A stretch of DNA of 64,000 bases from the NCBI GenBank assembly GCA_002778195.1, contig PCDI01000002.1:1943628-2007627 (forward strand), in the 5' to 3' direction. The notes below the pieces were generated by a model that worked only from the letters and a program-made list of their open reading frames with translations, had not been told where the DNA came from and made no database searches. The DNA is from Raffaelea ambrosiae. Its lineage: Eukaryota > Ascomycota > Sordariomycetes > Ophiostomatales > Ophiostomataceae. Position numbers and translations under genes: made by a program. Position 1 is the first letter of the stretch. Each line of letters starts with the position of its first letter. This document shows, piece after piece, positions 1 to 10,875 of this stretch.

Positions 1-260
1 TTGGGGGGTTTGTGCGAGTAGGGGAGAGCCCACTTTGGCCAGGCGGGCGAAAAACTTGTCCTAGCAGAAAAAAAGAAAATCGTGACGGTCTTTTCCTCCC
101 CTCCTACACAACATCACAACATCCACCACCAACCACCACCCTTGAGATTTGTCCTAAAGGTGAGCTTCATCCGATCCAGAGCAAGCTTATTTGAACAATT
201 GTTGCTCGTTGCTGCTTTTGCCCGACTTCGTCACTGACCAGAAGCAGACAGTCAGCCAAA
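1..260. promoter_or_regulatory. Upstream region of the eL37 gene
   Basis: This stretch leads up to the ribosomal protein start codon at 261. It contains CA- and CT-rich runs (about 98-150) typical of fungal ribosomal protein leaders. No other gene is supported here; the short open frames carry no recognisable protein sequence. Confidence 0.5.
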
Positions 261-977
261 ATGAGTATGTTCAGATCCTCCACGAAATTTCCGTCGGCCT
301 GTTGTTCTGCTGTCCCGTCGCCCTCCTACCGCCTCTGCTATCTTCGCACGATGACAAACGATCAAACGATGCTCGACGACAACGATATTTCCTGATCCGA
401 GAGACGACGGAGCTATTGCCAATCTGATTTGACGCATTTCGCGAGACCGGCATGGGATTGGACGAACAGGCGACGGGATACAGCAGACGCAGACAGAACC
501 GGGGAAACGACCAAGCGCGATGGATTCGACAGATTGACTGACCATTGCTCTTCTTTTTTCTTTACAGCCAAGGGTACTTCGAGTTTCGGCAAGCGCCACA
601 ACAAGACGCACACCCTCTGCCGCCGCTGCGGTGAGTGCCTCCCCTCAAAAAGGACCCGACAAACTCATTAGAGGTCTCCCACAAACACTCGTGTTTACTG
701 GCGCGCCTCTTCTTCTCTCTCATCATGGAATAAACTTTGCTGATTAACCTCCCCACCCTTCACAGGCCGTCGGTCGATGCACGTGCAGAAGAAGGAATGC
801 GCCAACTGCGGCTACCCGTCCGCCAAGGTTCGGAAGTACAACTGGAGCGACAAGGGCAAGCGGAGGAAGACCAGCGGCACCGGCCGCCTCCGGTACCTGA
901 GCACCGTGTCCCGGAAGTTCAAGAACGGCTTCCAGACCGGTACCCCTGCCGGCTCCCGGGGCCCCACCCGTGCTTAA
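261..977 (+). CDS. RPL37: 60S ribosomal protein eL37
   Basis: Three exons: 261-264, 568-630 and 766-977. The joined frame gives a 92-residue protein beginning MTKGTSSFGKRHNKTH and ending GTPAGSRGPTRA, which is eL37 along its whole length. The zinc ribbon is intact: CRRC in exon 2 and CANC in exon 3. The protein is a structural component of the large ribosomal subunit. The first intron (265-567) interrupts the gene one base after the ATG, an arrangement common in fungal ribosomal protein genes. Donors are GTATGT and GTGAGT; both acceptors end ACAG. The start is fixed by the conserved N-terminus MTKG. The identification is essentially certain. Confidence 0.97.
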
Positions 978-1836
978 ATTTTTCTCGTTGATTTCAAGCC
1001 ATTTTCTTTTGCATTCGATTGAGGGAGAAGCGACGGGAAACAACAAAAAAAACCAAACTCTCGAACGACAAAAAGCACCCGCCCGGGAACACCCAAACTT
1101 TTTTTTTCACCATCCGTGGATGTATAGCGCATCTGTGATCCACGACGAGAATTGAGAAGACCTGGCGGGGGGGAATAAAGGCAGAGAGAAACGGGACGGC
1201 GGCGTCTGTGTGTGTGATATGTGGACAGTGTTGTTTTGAGTGTGGGCGAACTGGGACCCGACCAAAAAAAAAATTTCCTAAAGAAAGGGAAAGCAACAAA
1301 ATAGAGAGTTTCTATTTTTTTTTTTGAAGGGATAAAAAGGTGGCGCAATGTTTTCTTGACAACGGAAAGGGTCTACAGACACACACATATATATCTGGTG
1401 TCTGTACACGTTTGTTCGAACAAAAAAAAAAACCATAAAACTTATACTTCGCTGTCTTTTTCGCCCCTTGTTTCGTGAAGTGAGGCTACGGTCGGGTCGT
1501 GTAACTAAGGGGAAAATAGCGAGAGGTGAGCAGACCAAAGAAGAATAAAACCCCAGCAACGACGTCAGAAGGAAACGCAGGTGAACGGACGTAATATTGT
1601 AAACGACTACTCCACTACTCTAACCAGCAAAGTACGTACTTATTTTACTTGATTCTAACTAATTGGGAGTTCCCGTGTATAACTACCCATTCTGAATCCA
1701 GAGACAACAAACAAGCAGAATTGACGACAAAACGACAACAGTTGCGGATATTCCTATATATTTATTTGCTTCCGTTGTTGTCGTTGTTTCGAGCTCTTCT
1801 TGGATTCAACAGAACTGCGCAGAAATCTGCTCGAAA
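978..1836. other. Convergent spacer with 3' UTRs
   Basis: About 860 bp lie between the eL37 stop and the stop of the small minus-strand gene. The stretch contains A and T homopolymers (about 1041-1050, 1101-1110, 1263-1272, 1315-1325, 1421-1432). No conserved reading frame is visible, so it most likely holds the two 3' untranslated regions. Confidence 0.5.
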
Positions 1837-2359
1837 CTAGGACGATCCAGGCGAGTTGTCGCTGGACGTGTCACCCGTGGACGGATTGGTCGCGGACAGG
1901 GCATCGCCCACGGCTCCTGTAATCATCTGGGCCAGGAAGCCTGGGTTGGCCGTACTTCCCGTACCTGAGCCACTGTTTTGAAGAAAAGATATTATGTGTC
2001 AGCCTTTGTTACCCTTTTTGGCTTCAATTTTGTGTTCTTTTATGTTCTCTTCTTGTTTGGTGACAAAATGGAACGGAACGTTTTGCTTCCTCTTACCCGC
2101 CCGACTCTCCAAAAGAGGATGACTGCGGCAACGACGACAGCTCTGAAAGAAGCTTGTCACTCGTCTCACTGTCCATCTGGCCTTGGCCTGACGAGTTCTG
2201 ACCGCTCATGGTGCTTTCGATTGTTCCGGAATAGGTAGGAGAGGCGGCGTAGGATGGTGTCTGACTCTGCTGGTGCGTGGTGGTGGTTGTAGCACTGAGT
2301 AAAGAAGAGACGGAAGGGGACGGGGAGGAAGAGAATTGAGAAGATTGTTGACTGGCCAT
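1837..2359 (-). CDS. Small Ser/Thr/Gly-rich protein of unknown function
   Basis: Two exons, 2359-2097 and 1972-1837, joined across a 124-nt intron with donor GTAAGA and acceptor AACAG, encode 132 residues. The ATG is the first in the frame to give MASQQSSQFSSS. The N-terminal 88 residues are dominated by Ser, Thr and Gln and look disordered. The C-terminal part is Gly/Ser-rich, with one possible short helix (FLAQMITGAVGDAL, about residues 102-115). No signal peptide, membrane segment or known domain is visible. The intron keeps phase and the second exon starts in a consistent Gly-Ser-rich style, which supports a real gene. I do not recognise the family. Confidence 0.6.
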
Positions 2360-3500
2360 CTTGAAGGAGAAGAGAGAAGAAAAAGGAGAGGGGAGTACGA
2401 GTATGGGAAGGGTGCTTGTCGGCAGGTTTCTTTTATACACAGCCGTGCTCTCAGAGTAGGCAAACGTGATAGTCTAGGCACCGTATACAGAGAGAGCTGT
2501 GTGAAGCCAACGGATAAAGGAAGTGCAGAACTTTCCCTCCCTCTCTCTCTTTTCTCTGTCTCCGGATATGTGTGTGTAAACGGGGAGAACGAGGTGGCGA
2601 GTGTGACCAAAGCGAAAGGACCCAGGCACAAGCAGATACAAGACGGCTTAGAAAGCGAGATCAAAAGTGAAGAAATGGCCTGAATGTCACCTTCGTCCGT
2701 GGATAGGAATTTTGGAAACAGGTGAGAAGCTCCGGAGTCCTGGAGCGAGAGACCCGAGACGTGACAAAGGTTGTAGGGAGCAGCTGATGGACAGGAATGG
2801 CCAAATGTGCGTTAAACGGGCCAAACGAAGAACGAGAGATGGAATTAGGAGGGGGGGGTAAATGGGATGTAAGACAAAAAGCAAGCCCAAGAGTAAGAGA
2901 AAGACACACGGCCAACTCATGCAGGTACGCGGGAGAAGCGAGGCAGTGTGCGAATGTATCTGCGACAGTCAGGCTTGGTCGTGGGTGTATGTGTGTGTGT
3001 GCGTGTGTAGGCAGTAGTGTGTGTACACGAGGCAGGATGAACGAGGCAGGACACGTTCGAGTCCGGCCGAAGAGTTCAGGGGATGAATAGAGTCGCAGGC
3101 GAAGATGTAAAACGACCGGACAAGGCAGGACTAAGAAAAATAGGCAGAGAAATTCTCGGAAAGGCGAATGAAAGGAACGGACGATTGGGAATGGTTCGTT
3201 GAAGCTGCGGTTCGGTCCCCAATTTTTCTTCTTCTCGCTGCGGTCGTGTTCCTTTCTGTTGGTGTGTGTATTGTGGCTTTGTCTTTTCCGGAACTCTTGG
3301 GATGGATCTTCTGGAACGTTCGTGTTTTCTTTTTTTTTTTTCCCTGTGATATTGTGCGGTCTTCTGTTAGAGTCTGATTCTTCTTGGGCATGCCGCCCCT
3401 GGTGTCTCTGTCCTCTTTCAATGTTTGATTTTTGGATGTGCTTCAATACTTACCTTGGACGATGACCGTACTGTTTTCTTGTCTGTATTTTCCAAAGTAG
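2360..3500. promoter_or_regulatory. Upstream region of the small minus-strand gene
   Basis: On the minus strand this stretch is pyrimidine-rich just before the start codon, with TG-rich patches near 2980-3030. Long open frames exist on both strands but they are low complexity and match no family. It probably contains the promoter and 5' UTR of the gene at 1837-2359. Confidence 0.4.
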
Positions 3501-6500
3501 TGATCGTGTGATAAACGTGTTCGGGTTCGTCGAGATGGGTCTTCCTGTATTACGGACTCTCTTATACCAGGGGTCCACGGCCCAGCAATGCCTGCGGCGA
3601 GGCAGGCTGCATCAATACCACCCCTTTTGTCATAGACTCGGTATTTTTGTTCCCTTCCTTATGCTACCAGTGCCGGGTTTTCATTGCTTTCTTCAGCCTT
3701 GCTCTCTCGACGATCCTTTTCATTTGAATTCTGGGCTCTGCCAGCTTGCCTGTTCTCTGGGTAAAGGATTCGAGTTTGTTGTTTGCGAAATAAGAAACGA
3801 CCCGCTCTGGCAGTGCAGCCCCAGCAATACGTGATTGGCCAGGAGAGTGGAAGATGAGGCTAGACTACGATTAGTCGTATTCGTCGTATTGGCCAAAAAA
3901 CGAACAGCAAAAAAAAACCCCCCCCCCAAACCAGAAACACCTGAGAGCATGAGCGTATAAAAAATAAGGTAAAAAAAATCCAGGGAAACTGGGGGGAAAA
4001 ATAAGACAAAGAAAAGAAGAGCATGTCATAAAAGCCACTGCCTTCCAATGCTCAGCTACTGGTTGTGGTTGTCCGTTAAGCGTCACTGCCGGAGGTGGTG
4101 GCCACCATCACGTTCCCAGTCACAAAGCTGCTTACCCGGCACTTCGGCACCTTGGCCTTCAGTGTCATTTTCTTATTCTCCCCTCCCCTTCTTGGTTTTT
4201 ACACCTGCCTTCTTTTCCGTTTTTCTTTTCTTGCACATTTGGCTCGTCAACACCCCAGATGCACTATCCCATTGGACGCAAGACGAACCACCGCAAACCC
4301 ATGCAAGTCCGTTTTTGGAAGTTCGGTGTGTAAGACGATTTACCACAGTGGCTGAGCCTCTTTGGCGGCGCTGTGCTTTGCCCTTTCTGGTGTGGTCCAG
4401 GTCTGAATACTGCCTTCTGGTGGCTTGTAGGCTCCTGTCTTGACTTCGTACCTGGTTCCAATGTTCTGTTGGCTGATGACCAGTCAGGGTTGCTTTCGAA
4501 CGGAAGGGTTTCCTTTTTCCTGCCTTTCTCCCTTGATTTATTTCAAGTATTATTACCTGTTTCTTTCTTACCTCGCAGTGATCTGCTCTCCCACCCTCGC
4601 GCAAGTTGTGCCCTATCCCAACTGGCCGGGTCGCGGGAACAGGGCAGGACAGGACGCTAAGCGGCGGTCGGATGGTGGGCTGGACCACTCATTCGGTCCC
4701 GAGAATCAGGCTGACACGAAATACGGCACCCTCCACCATCCCAGCGCATCTCGTACGTGGGAAACGCGCTGTCATCGAACCCCAAGCCTTGCAGGGAAAC
4801 CAGGAAGGATGCAAGGAATCTGGCACTCCCACGCCTGTCCCAAAGGGGGTTTAGGGCTACAGAATACGGGCTCGCCGAAACGGTTGTTTTGTGGATTCCC
4901 GATAGACCACACTAGTCAACGAGACATGAGGCGCGCCGTAAGCCAGGATGCAGGAGAAACAGAAGGGCCGACGGACAGAACCAAAGGAAAAAATGACAAC
5001 GAAGAACATGCGAGACCCTGCTTGAATATGCAAGACTGATGCAAAAAAAGCCTTATGAAATCATATGTCTGTCTGCCTTGGCACACCCTTCTAGACTGAG
5101 GCGGGCAGACACCCCTTGCATATCAAGACTGCCAGGCCAAAACTTCAAGGTGAAGAGGAGGGAAACCACGCTGTGTGAGCTTGACCGAGAACGGTCGGGG
5201 TTGGTCCTCTGTGCTTTTTTTTTTTTTTTTTGTGCTCAAGTTACTTTGTAACTAAGTAGTAGCTAAGTGGACCAAAAACTGAGGCTGTTATGCAGATCAG
5301 CTGAGAACGATAGATCAAGCTAATAAGCGATGCATGTCTCCAGACATTTTCGTTAAATTGATAGCTGGTAAGTAGGGCATCGTCCACATTGCAAGAACAC
5401 TAACTCGCTGCTCGTTTTCCTAATCCAGCACAAGACTGTCACGGGACGGTTCGACTCAGCCATGCTGTTTCGAATCTTGCTTCTGGCAGGCTTCTATGCA
5501 CCATTTCTCTTGCTCTTTCAAGTAAGCAGGTGTCTGGATATGACGTAACTAGCCTTGCAAGTTCGCTAGTGGTACGTATCATCAGTTGGTGAGGGTACTG
5601 TGGTAGTTAATTTCTATGTATATTTGCATGCGCCCAGCCCCGTGTGCATCTTCTTGGTCTTCTTGGCTCTTTCTGCGATTCTTTCAAACTTCCGTGATCC
5701 AAGCTTCCAACTTGTCTCAATTTCTCGTCCTTGAAGCGATTTCAAGCCTCGAAGTGGCGCACACAAGCATATTCTAGTACCTGGTACGCTCGTATAATGT
5801 TTCTTTTTTTTTTCTTTTTCCTTTCTTGGCTGCTGGCCTGACGCGTTGTAGCCACCGCAATGGTCCGGATGTGGTCCGTTACCCCCGTGAAAGCTGAATT
5901 CTCAAGCATCCAAGGCTGTGATCGGGCTTGGGACACAAAGTGCGCCCGGCCCAGATCACGCCCGTCGTCCAAACACCATGACATCACGAAACTCCAAGTC
6001 CGGAAACAGAAAACAGAAAATGTGTCACCCAGAAACGTATGCCTAAATTGTGTATGCAGCCATTGCTTCGTATTATCGCTGCCTAGGCCATTCCGAGGCT
6101 CCTAGTTCATCCCGCAAGGCTAACTCACCTGTATCGGACGCATTGGGTACGTGAACCTGGCTGGGCGCAGAGAAGAGGCTGAGTCCTACAGGCTTGCCAA
6201 GCAGATGGTCAAACAGAATAACCAAAGCAGGAACCAGGCGATTGTGTTCTACGTAGAGAAGAGGGGGGGGGGGGCCGTTAGACTGACTATCCAGGCACGC
6301 GAGCATGCGGGCTGTGCCGTGGCCGGGGTGGGGCAAGAAGAGACGGAAAGACCTATCTTGCTCGGTGACGGATCCGTCCTGGTACTGGGCAAAAACAGCT
6401 GTCATTTCGAGCCTCCAGGCCACAAACCAGGGCTGGGGTGACATGCAGATGAATGCCGGAAGCCTATTGCGCTTAAACGTAGGAGCTTACGGGCGAACAG

Positions 6501-8176
6501 GCTGCACTTTTGTCGACGACGTTAAGTTCTTACTGGCGATCGGACCTTTACCTCTACAGTGGTAGAGCTGCCTTGCCTATGCCGAGAAGTACACATAAGG
6601 CTGATTGCTAGGATCGAACGAATTCGGAGTTTTGTCACGCAGAGATCCAATGCCGGGGGAGGCTGTGTTGCCAAAGGAATATTGAATTTGGCATGCGAGT
6701 TTGTCAAAACCCCTTGACACATCACAAAAGTGGCGTTCTTTGAAGAGAGACTTGTCCTCCTTTGAACATCCGTATATGCAATTGATTCCGCGGAACACTT
6801 GTATTGGTTTATTTATTACTTTAGTTTGATTAATTTGGTCTGCTTTTGAAGTTTGGATAGTTGTTGTTCATTTGTCGAGTAGTGAAGTTTTGATTCGACT
6901 TACACCAAAGTACAACACAACTCGGAGTAAGACACACGAGCAAAGTGCAAGGCAGTTTAACCAATGGCACATTCACAACATCGCAGAGAACACATGCAGA
7001 GAATTGCACTAATTGCGTTTGCCAACCGAAAAGCAACTATTTGACTAGATAGGCACAGGCGAATGTGCGGACACGTGGTTTGCATTTCCAATGACAGTTC
7101 CAAACTTGGAACTATTTGCACCTCCTCGGAAAATTGCACGGGATTCCGGGCCCGACCCGATTGCTCGCACAGAAAAAGATCTTATTGCGACATGCATGGA
7201 GAATGCTATCGTGCGTTTGACCTGCAGTTGAGGCTCAACCCTAGCAGGTGTTTTCTGAAGTAGGCGAGCAAAACCTCGTAAAAAATGCCGCCAAGACGGT
7301 TCGTTTCTGTTTGGCTCAATCCTTCATATCGACATGGGCTCTAGACGAAACGCTCACTCAACCGGCACGGCTTTGAAAGCCAGGCACGGAAACGTCAGCA
7401 TGATGGCCGATGGCGGACTGTGGACGAGTTGCCGATTTTCTATTTCCTGATTATTTTTGTAATTAATTTATTCCCTCGGTTGACCCAAATCTCATTAACT
7501 AATTATTTTACAGTAAAAAATTCATCCCTAGAAAACCACTGTCGGAGGTCGCCGCGGCCCTGTAAATTTGGGAGGTAGCTTGTGCTCTAGGCAGCCATTT
7601 AGCAGTTTTACTGGTTCTACCATGTTCTATGACGCCAGCCACGAGACTCCACAGCGGACATGTGCACCTGTATTTTTTCGAGTTTTCTGTGGCTTGGGTC
7701 ATTCCAGGCAGAACGCGGGCGAGTTTTGGGCGAACTCGTCCGCACCAAATTACGTAACTCTGCGTCTGCCGAGCCTCTGAGACAGCGGTCAAGGCCGCTG
7801 AAAAGCGCCCAAACGTCATTGTCCCCGCTTTTTTCTTTTCTCGATTTTTCTCGCAATTTTTTTTCTTGTTTTTTTTTTTTTTTTAATAGAGAATATTTTT
7901 ACAGCACGCTCTCTGTCAGAGCCCCTCCTAATAGTATCCCCTCTTTGGGTACTTAAAAGCCTGCCACCCCCCCTCTTCACAACTATCACGACTTTTACGC
8001 TTCACTCTTCTCATCTTCACAATTCAAACACATCCGACACAAAGCACAAAAGCACAAAAAGCATATAGATATACCTCTGGCTGGCTCTGTAGCAAGCAAG
8101 GAATCTAAGCAGGGGACAAATAGAGCCCAAAATAAAAAAAAGAATTTCAAAAAGACTTTTTTGTCAATTTTCACAC
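3501..8176. other. Gene-poor 4.7 kb stretch
   Basis: No reading frame here resembles a known protein or shows coherent splice sites. AT content rises between about 6800 and 7520. There are homopolymers at 3906-3928, 5215-5231 (T), 6266-6276 (G) and 7856-7885 (T). The final 300 bp, with a CT-rich tract and AAAGCACAAAA repeats near 8040-8060, form the leader of the MFS gene that starts at 8177. I see no terminal inverted repeats or transposase remnants. Confidence 0.4.
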
Positions 8177-10051
8177 ATGAACAACTTCTCTTTCTATGCA
8201 GAGGAAACCTGCCTAAATAACCAAACTTCCCCGGCAGCTGCTCCTCGCACTGATGCAATGACAGTAGCAGCTGCCGAGCAGCCCTCCTCTTCTTCTGCGG
8301 TCTCCCAGCAGACTGTCTGCAGTGGCGACCTGGCCGACCATGGCCGGTCTCTGAGCTTGGCCAACCCCTGGGGATCCAACCCGCGCGCCAGCAGCAGCAG
8401 CACCGCCATTGCGGACTCTGTGCGGTACAGCACCGACCTCGACGCCGACTTCGAGAAGCAGGCCGACGGCGGCGACAGCTGCTCCGATGCCCATGCCGAG
8501 GTCTACATGACCCGGGGCCGTCCTCTGTCGACCTCGCCCGCGGCCTCGTCGGCCGGCTCCATCGCCGCGGTGGAGAATGTCGCTCCAGTCTCGCGCACCC
8601 GGACCGCGTCTGCATCGGCCGTCGTCATGACGGTCCCGACACCCATCCGGCTCGCCCGCACATCCACGGGCTTCGGCAACACGGGCGCCGGCAACTACGG
8701 CCCCAACCAGGGCCGCGTTCACTCGCCCTCGCCCTCGGAGCGGTCCCTGGCCCACTCGTCTGCTTCGACGGCCGACTACACGCCGCGCATCACCTTTCCC
8801 GAGGGCGGCACGCAGGCCTGGCTGGTCGTGTTCGGCTCCTTCTGCGCCATGTTCTCCGTGTTTGGCCTGATCAACACCGCCGCCGTCTTCGAGTCCTGGT
8901 TCAGCACGCACCAGCTGGCCCAGTACAGCGCCTCAGAAATCGGCTGGATCTTTAGCCTGTACCTGTTCTTTGTCTTTTTCGTCGGCATCCAGGTCGGGCC
9001 CATCTTTGACGCCTACGGGCCGCGGTGGCTGGTTGTGATCGGCAGCCTGCTCATGGTGGCCAGCATCATGCTGCTGGGCTTCTGCGAGGCCTACTACCAG
9101 ATCCTGCTCTGCTACTCCGTGCTCGGCGGCCTCGGCGGCGCCCTGCTCAACACGCCGGCCTATGCTTGCATTGCCCACTACTTCAACGTGCGCCGCGGCC
9201 TGGCCACGGGCATTGCCCTGACCTCGGGCGGCATCGGCGGCATCATGTTCCCGCTGCTGCTGCAGCGCCTGCTGCCCCAGCTGGGCTTCGCCTGGAGCAC
9301 GCGGGTCCTGGGCTTCATCCTGCTCGTCCTGGCCGTGCCGGCCAACCTGTGGCTCAAGACGCGTCTGCCCCTGACGGGCGCTTCTTCGTCGTTGGAAGAC
9401 GGCCCCCGTGGCAGCAGCACCAAGAAGATGCAGTCCGTCTGGCCCGACTTCACCATCTTCCGCGACAAGTGCTACGCCGTGGCCACCGTCGGCATCTTCT
9501 TCATGGAGTGGGGTATCTTCGTGCCGCTGACGTTCATCGTCTCGTATGCCAGCGCCCACAACCAGGACACCAGCGCCTCCTACACCATGCTGTCGCTCCT
9601 CAACGCCGGCTCTGTGCTGGGCCGCTTCCTGCCCTGCCTGCTCGCCGACAAGCTCGGCCGCTTCAACGTCATCATTGTCACCATTGCCATGTCGTCGGCC
9701 GTCGTCCTCGGCCTCTGGATGCCCGCCGGCGACTCGCACTCTCTGTTGGTCGCCTTTGCCGTCCTCTTTGGCTTTGCCAGCGGCAGCAACTTGGGACTGG
9801 TCGCTGTCTGCCTCGGCCAGCTGTGCGAGCCCAGCCAGTACGGCCGCTACTTCTCGACCGCCATGATGGTCGCCAGCTTTGGCACCCTGAGCAGCGTGCC
9901 CATCGGCGGCGCCATCCTCGGTTCTGGCGTGGCCGAGGCCGGCTGGAAGGCCGTCATTGCCTTCTCGGGCGCCTCCTACTTCATTGCCATGGTCTGCTAC
10001 ATTGCCGCCCGCATCATGGCGGTCGGCTGGGACATCAAGACCGTCTTTTAA
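8177..10051 (+). CDS. MFS transporter, monocarboxylate-porter-like
   Basis: One exon of 624 codons. Residues 1 to about 200 are a Ser/Ala/Thr-rich tail that looks disordered and cytosolic. The MFS core follows from about residue 205, opening with FPEGGTQAWLVVFGSF, the usual start of helix 1 in fungal MCT/Mch-type porters. About twelve hydrophobic segments follow, with the inter-helix 2-3 motif DAYGPRWLVVIGS and the helix 4-5 motif YFNVRRGLATGIALTSGG. The family moves monocarboxylates or similar small solutes at the plasma or vacuolar membrane; the substrate cannot be read from sequence. The ATG at 8177 opens the frame. The long N-terminal extension is unusual but keeps coding-type codon use. 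Confidence 0.88.
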   Translation: MNNFSFYAEETCLNNQTSPAAAPRTDAMTVAAAEQPSSSSAVSQQTVCSGDLADHGRSLSLANPWGSNPRASSSSTAIADSVRYSTDLDADFEKQADGGDSCSDAHAEVYMTRGRPLSTSPAASSAGSIAAVENVAPVSRTRTASASAVVMTVPTPIRLARTSTGFGNTGAGNYGPNQGRVHSPSPSERSLAHSSASTADYTPRITFPEGGTQAWLVVFGSFCAMFSVFGLINTAAVFESWFSTHQLAQYSASEIGWIFSLYLFFVFFVGIQVGPIFDAYGPRWLVVIGSLLMVASIMLLGFCEAYYQILLCYSVLGGLGGALLNTPAYACIAHYFNVRRGLATGIALTSGGIGGIMFPLLLQRLLPQLGFAWSTRVLGFILLVLAVPANLWLKTRLPLTGASSSLEDGPRGSSTKKMQSVWPDFTIFRDKCYAVATVGIFFMEWGIFVPLTFIVSYASAHNQDTSASYTMLSLLNAGSVLGRFLPCLLADKLGRFNVIIVTIAMSSAVVLGLWMPAGDSHSLLVAFAVLFGFASGSNLGLVAVCLGQLCEPSQYGRYFSTAMMVASFGTLSSVPIGGAILGSGVAEAGWKAVIAFSGASYFIAMVCYIAARIMAVGWDIKTVF

Positions 10052-10875
10052 AAAGTTCCACTCTTCAGTTGATCCATTTCAACTCTTGTGTTTTTATTTT
10101 CGTATTTTTTTTCTTGCATCTTCATCTTCATTGCATTCATTTCATTCTTGCATCATCATTTAACGACATCAAAAACACAAAACATGCATATTACAGGAGT
10201 TTGGGAGGTCAAAGTCTCGGATAAGATAGGATAGCATACGATCAAAGAAGATCTACATACCTCGTTGATCACACATAGACAAAAGCCCAGAGCTACAAAG
10301 CTCACAGGATAGAAAAGCAAACAAACAAATAAAACAAATAAACAAAACAAATCATAAACATATCTCAATTGCAGTGCTGTAACACGTCATGATTTCTGTG
10401 TCCACGATTGAAGGACAAAATGAAAGTAACGACTGTCGAAGGACGAGATGTTCCAAGCTTTGTGCTTCCTTGCAGCTGCAGAAACCACAGCGTCGCAGGC
10501 CCCTCGGGTCTTTGCCAGGCGGAACTGGAAGAGATTTTGACCATTCCAAGCACACGTGTACACACCCAAAATGGCTTCTCATCGCGTTCTCGCATAAGAA
10601 ATTGCGACTTGCGGTCTTGTGTAAGCCGTTTTGGGAAGGCAACCCAGTCAGCCAATAGAATGCAAGATAAATGCGTCCCACATCCTGCTGTCGCTCAGGC
10701 CGTTACAAAGCGCAACCCCGCCAAAAGTGACCGCTAAAAAAAATAAATGGGCAGAAAAATTGCAAGCAGGCCAAAAAGTGGCAAAGACGGAAAGCGAACT
10801 ACGCCCGACAAACCCAGCACAGAATATGGGATCCTAACACGAGGCTCACACTTTACTCGCAGACACCACACCACC
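10052..10875. other. Spacer between MFS gene and DPH2
   Basis: The left half is T- then A-rich (10080-10130, 10300-10360), consistent with the transporter 3' UTR and polyadenylation region. The right half is the DPH2 promoter and leader. An open frame runs from 10747 into DPH2 but lacks conserved sequence before the ATG at 10876. No separate gene is seen. Confidence 0.5.

Noticed and set aside
265..567. Possible C/D snoRNA in eL37 intron 1 (GATGA near 349 and CTGA near 394 and 425)
   Set aside because: The C box has a mismatch, no terminal stem is visible, and I could not identify an rRNA guide match.
2661..3446. 261-codon minus-strand frame
   Set aside because: It is low complexity, does not begin at a convincing ATG and has no recognisable domain; more likely upstream DNA.
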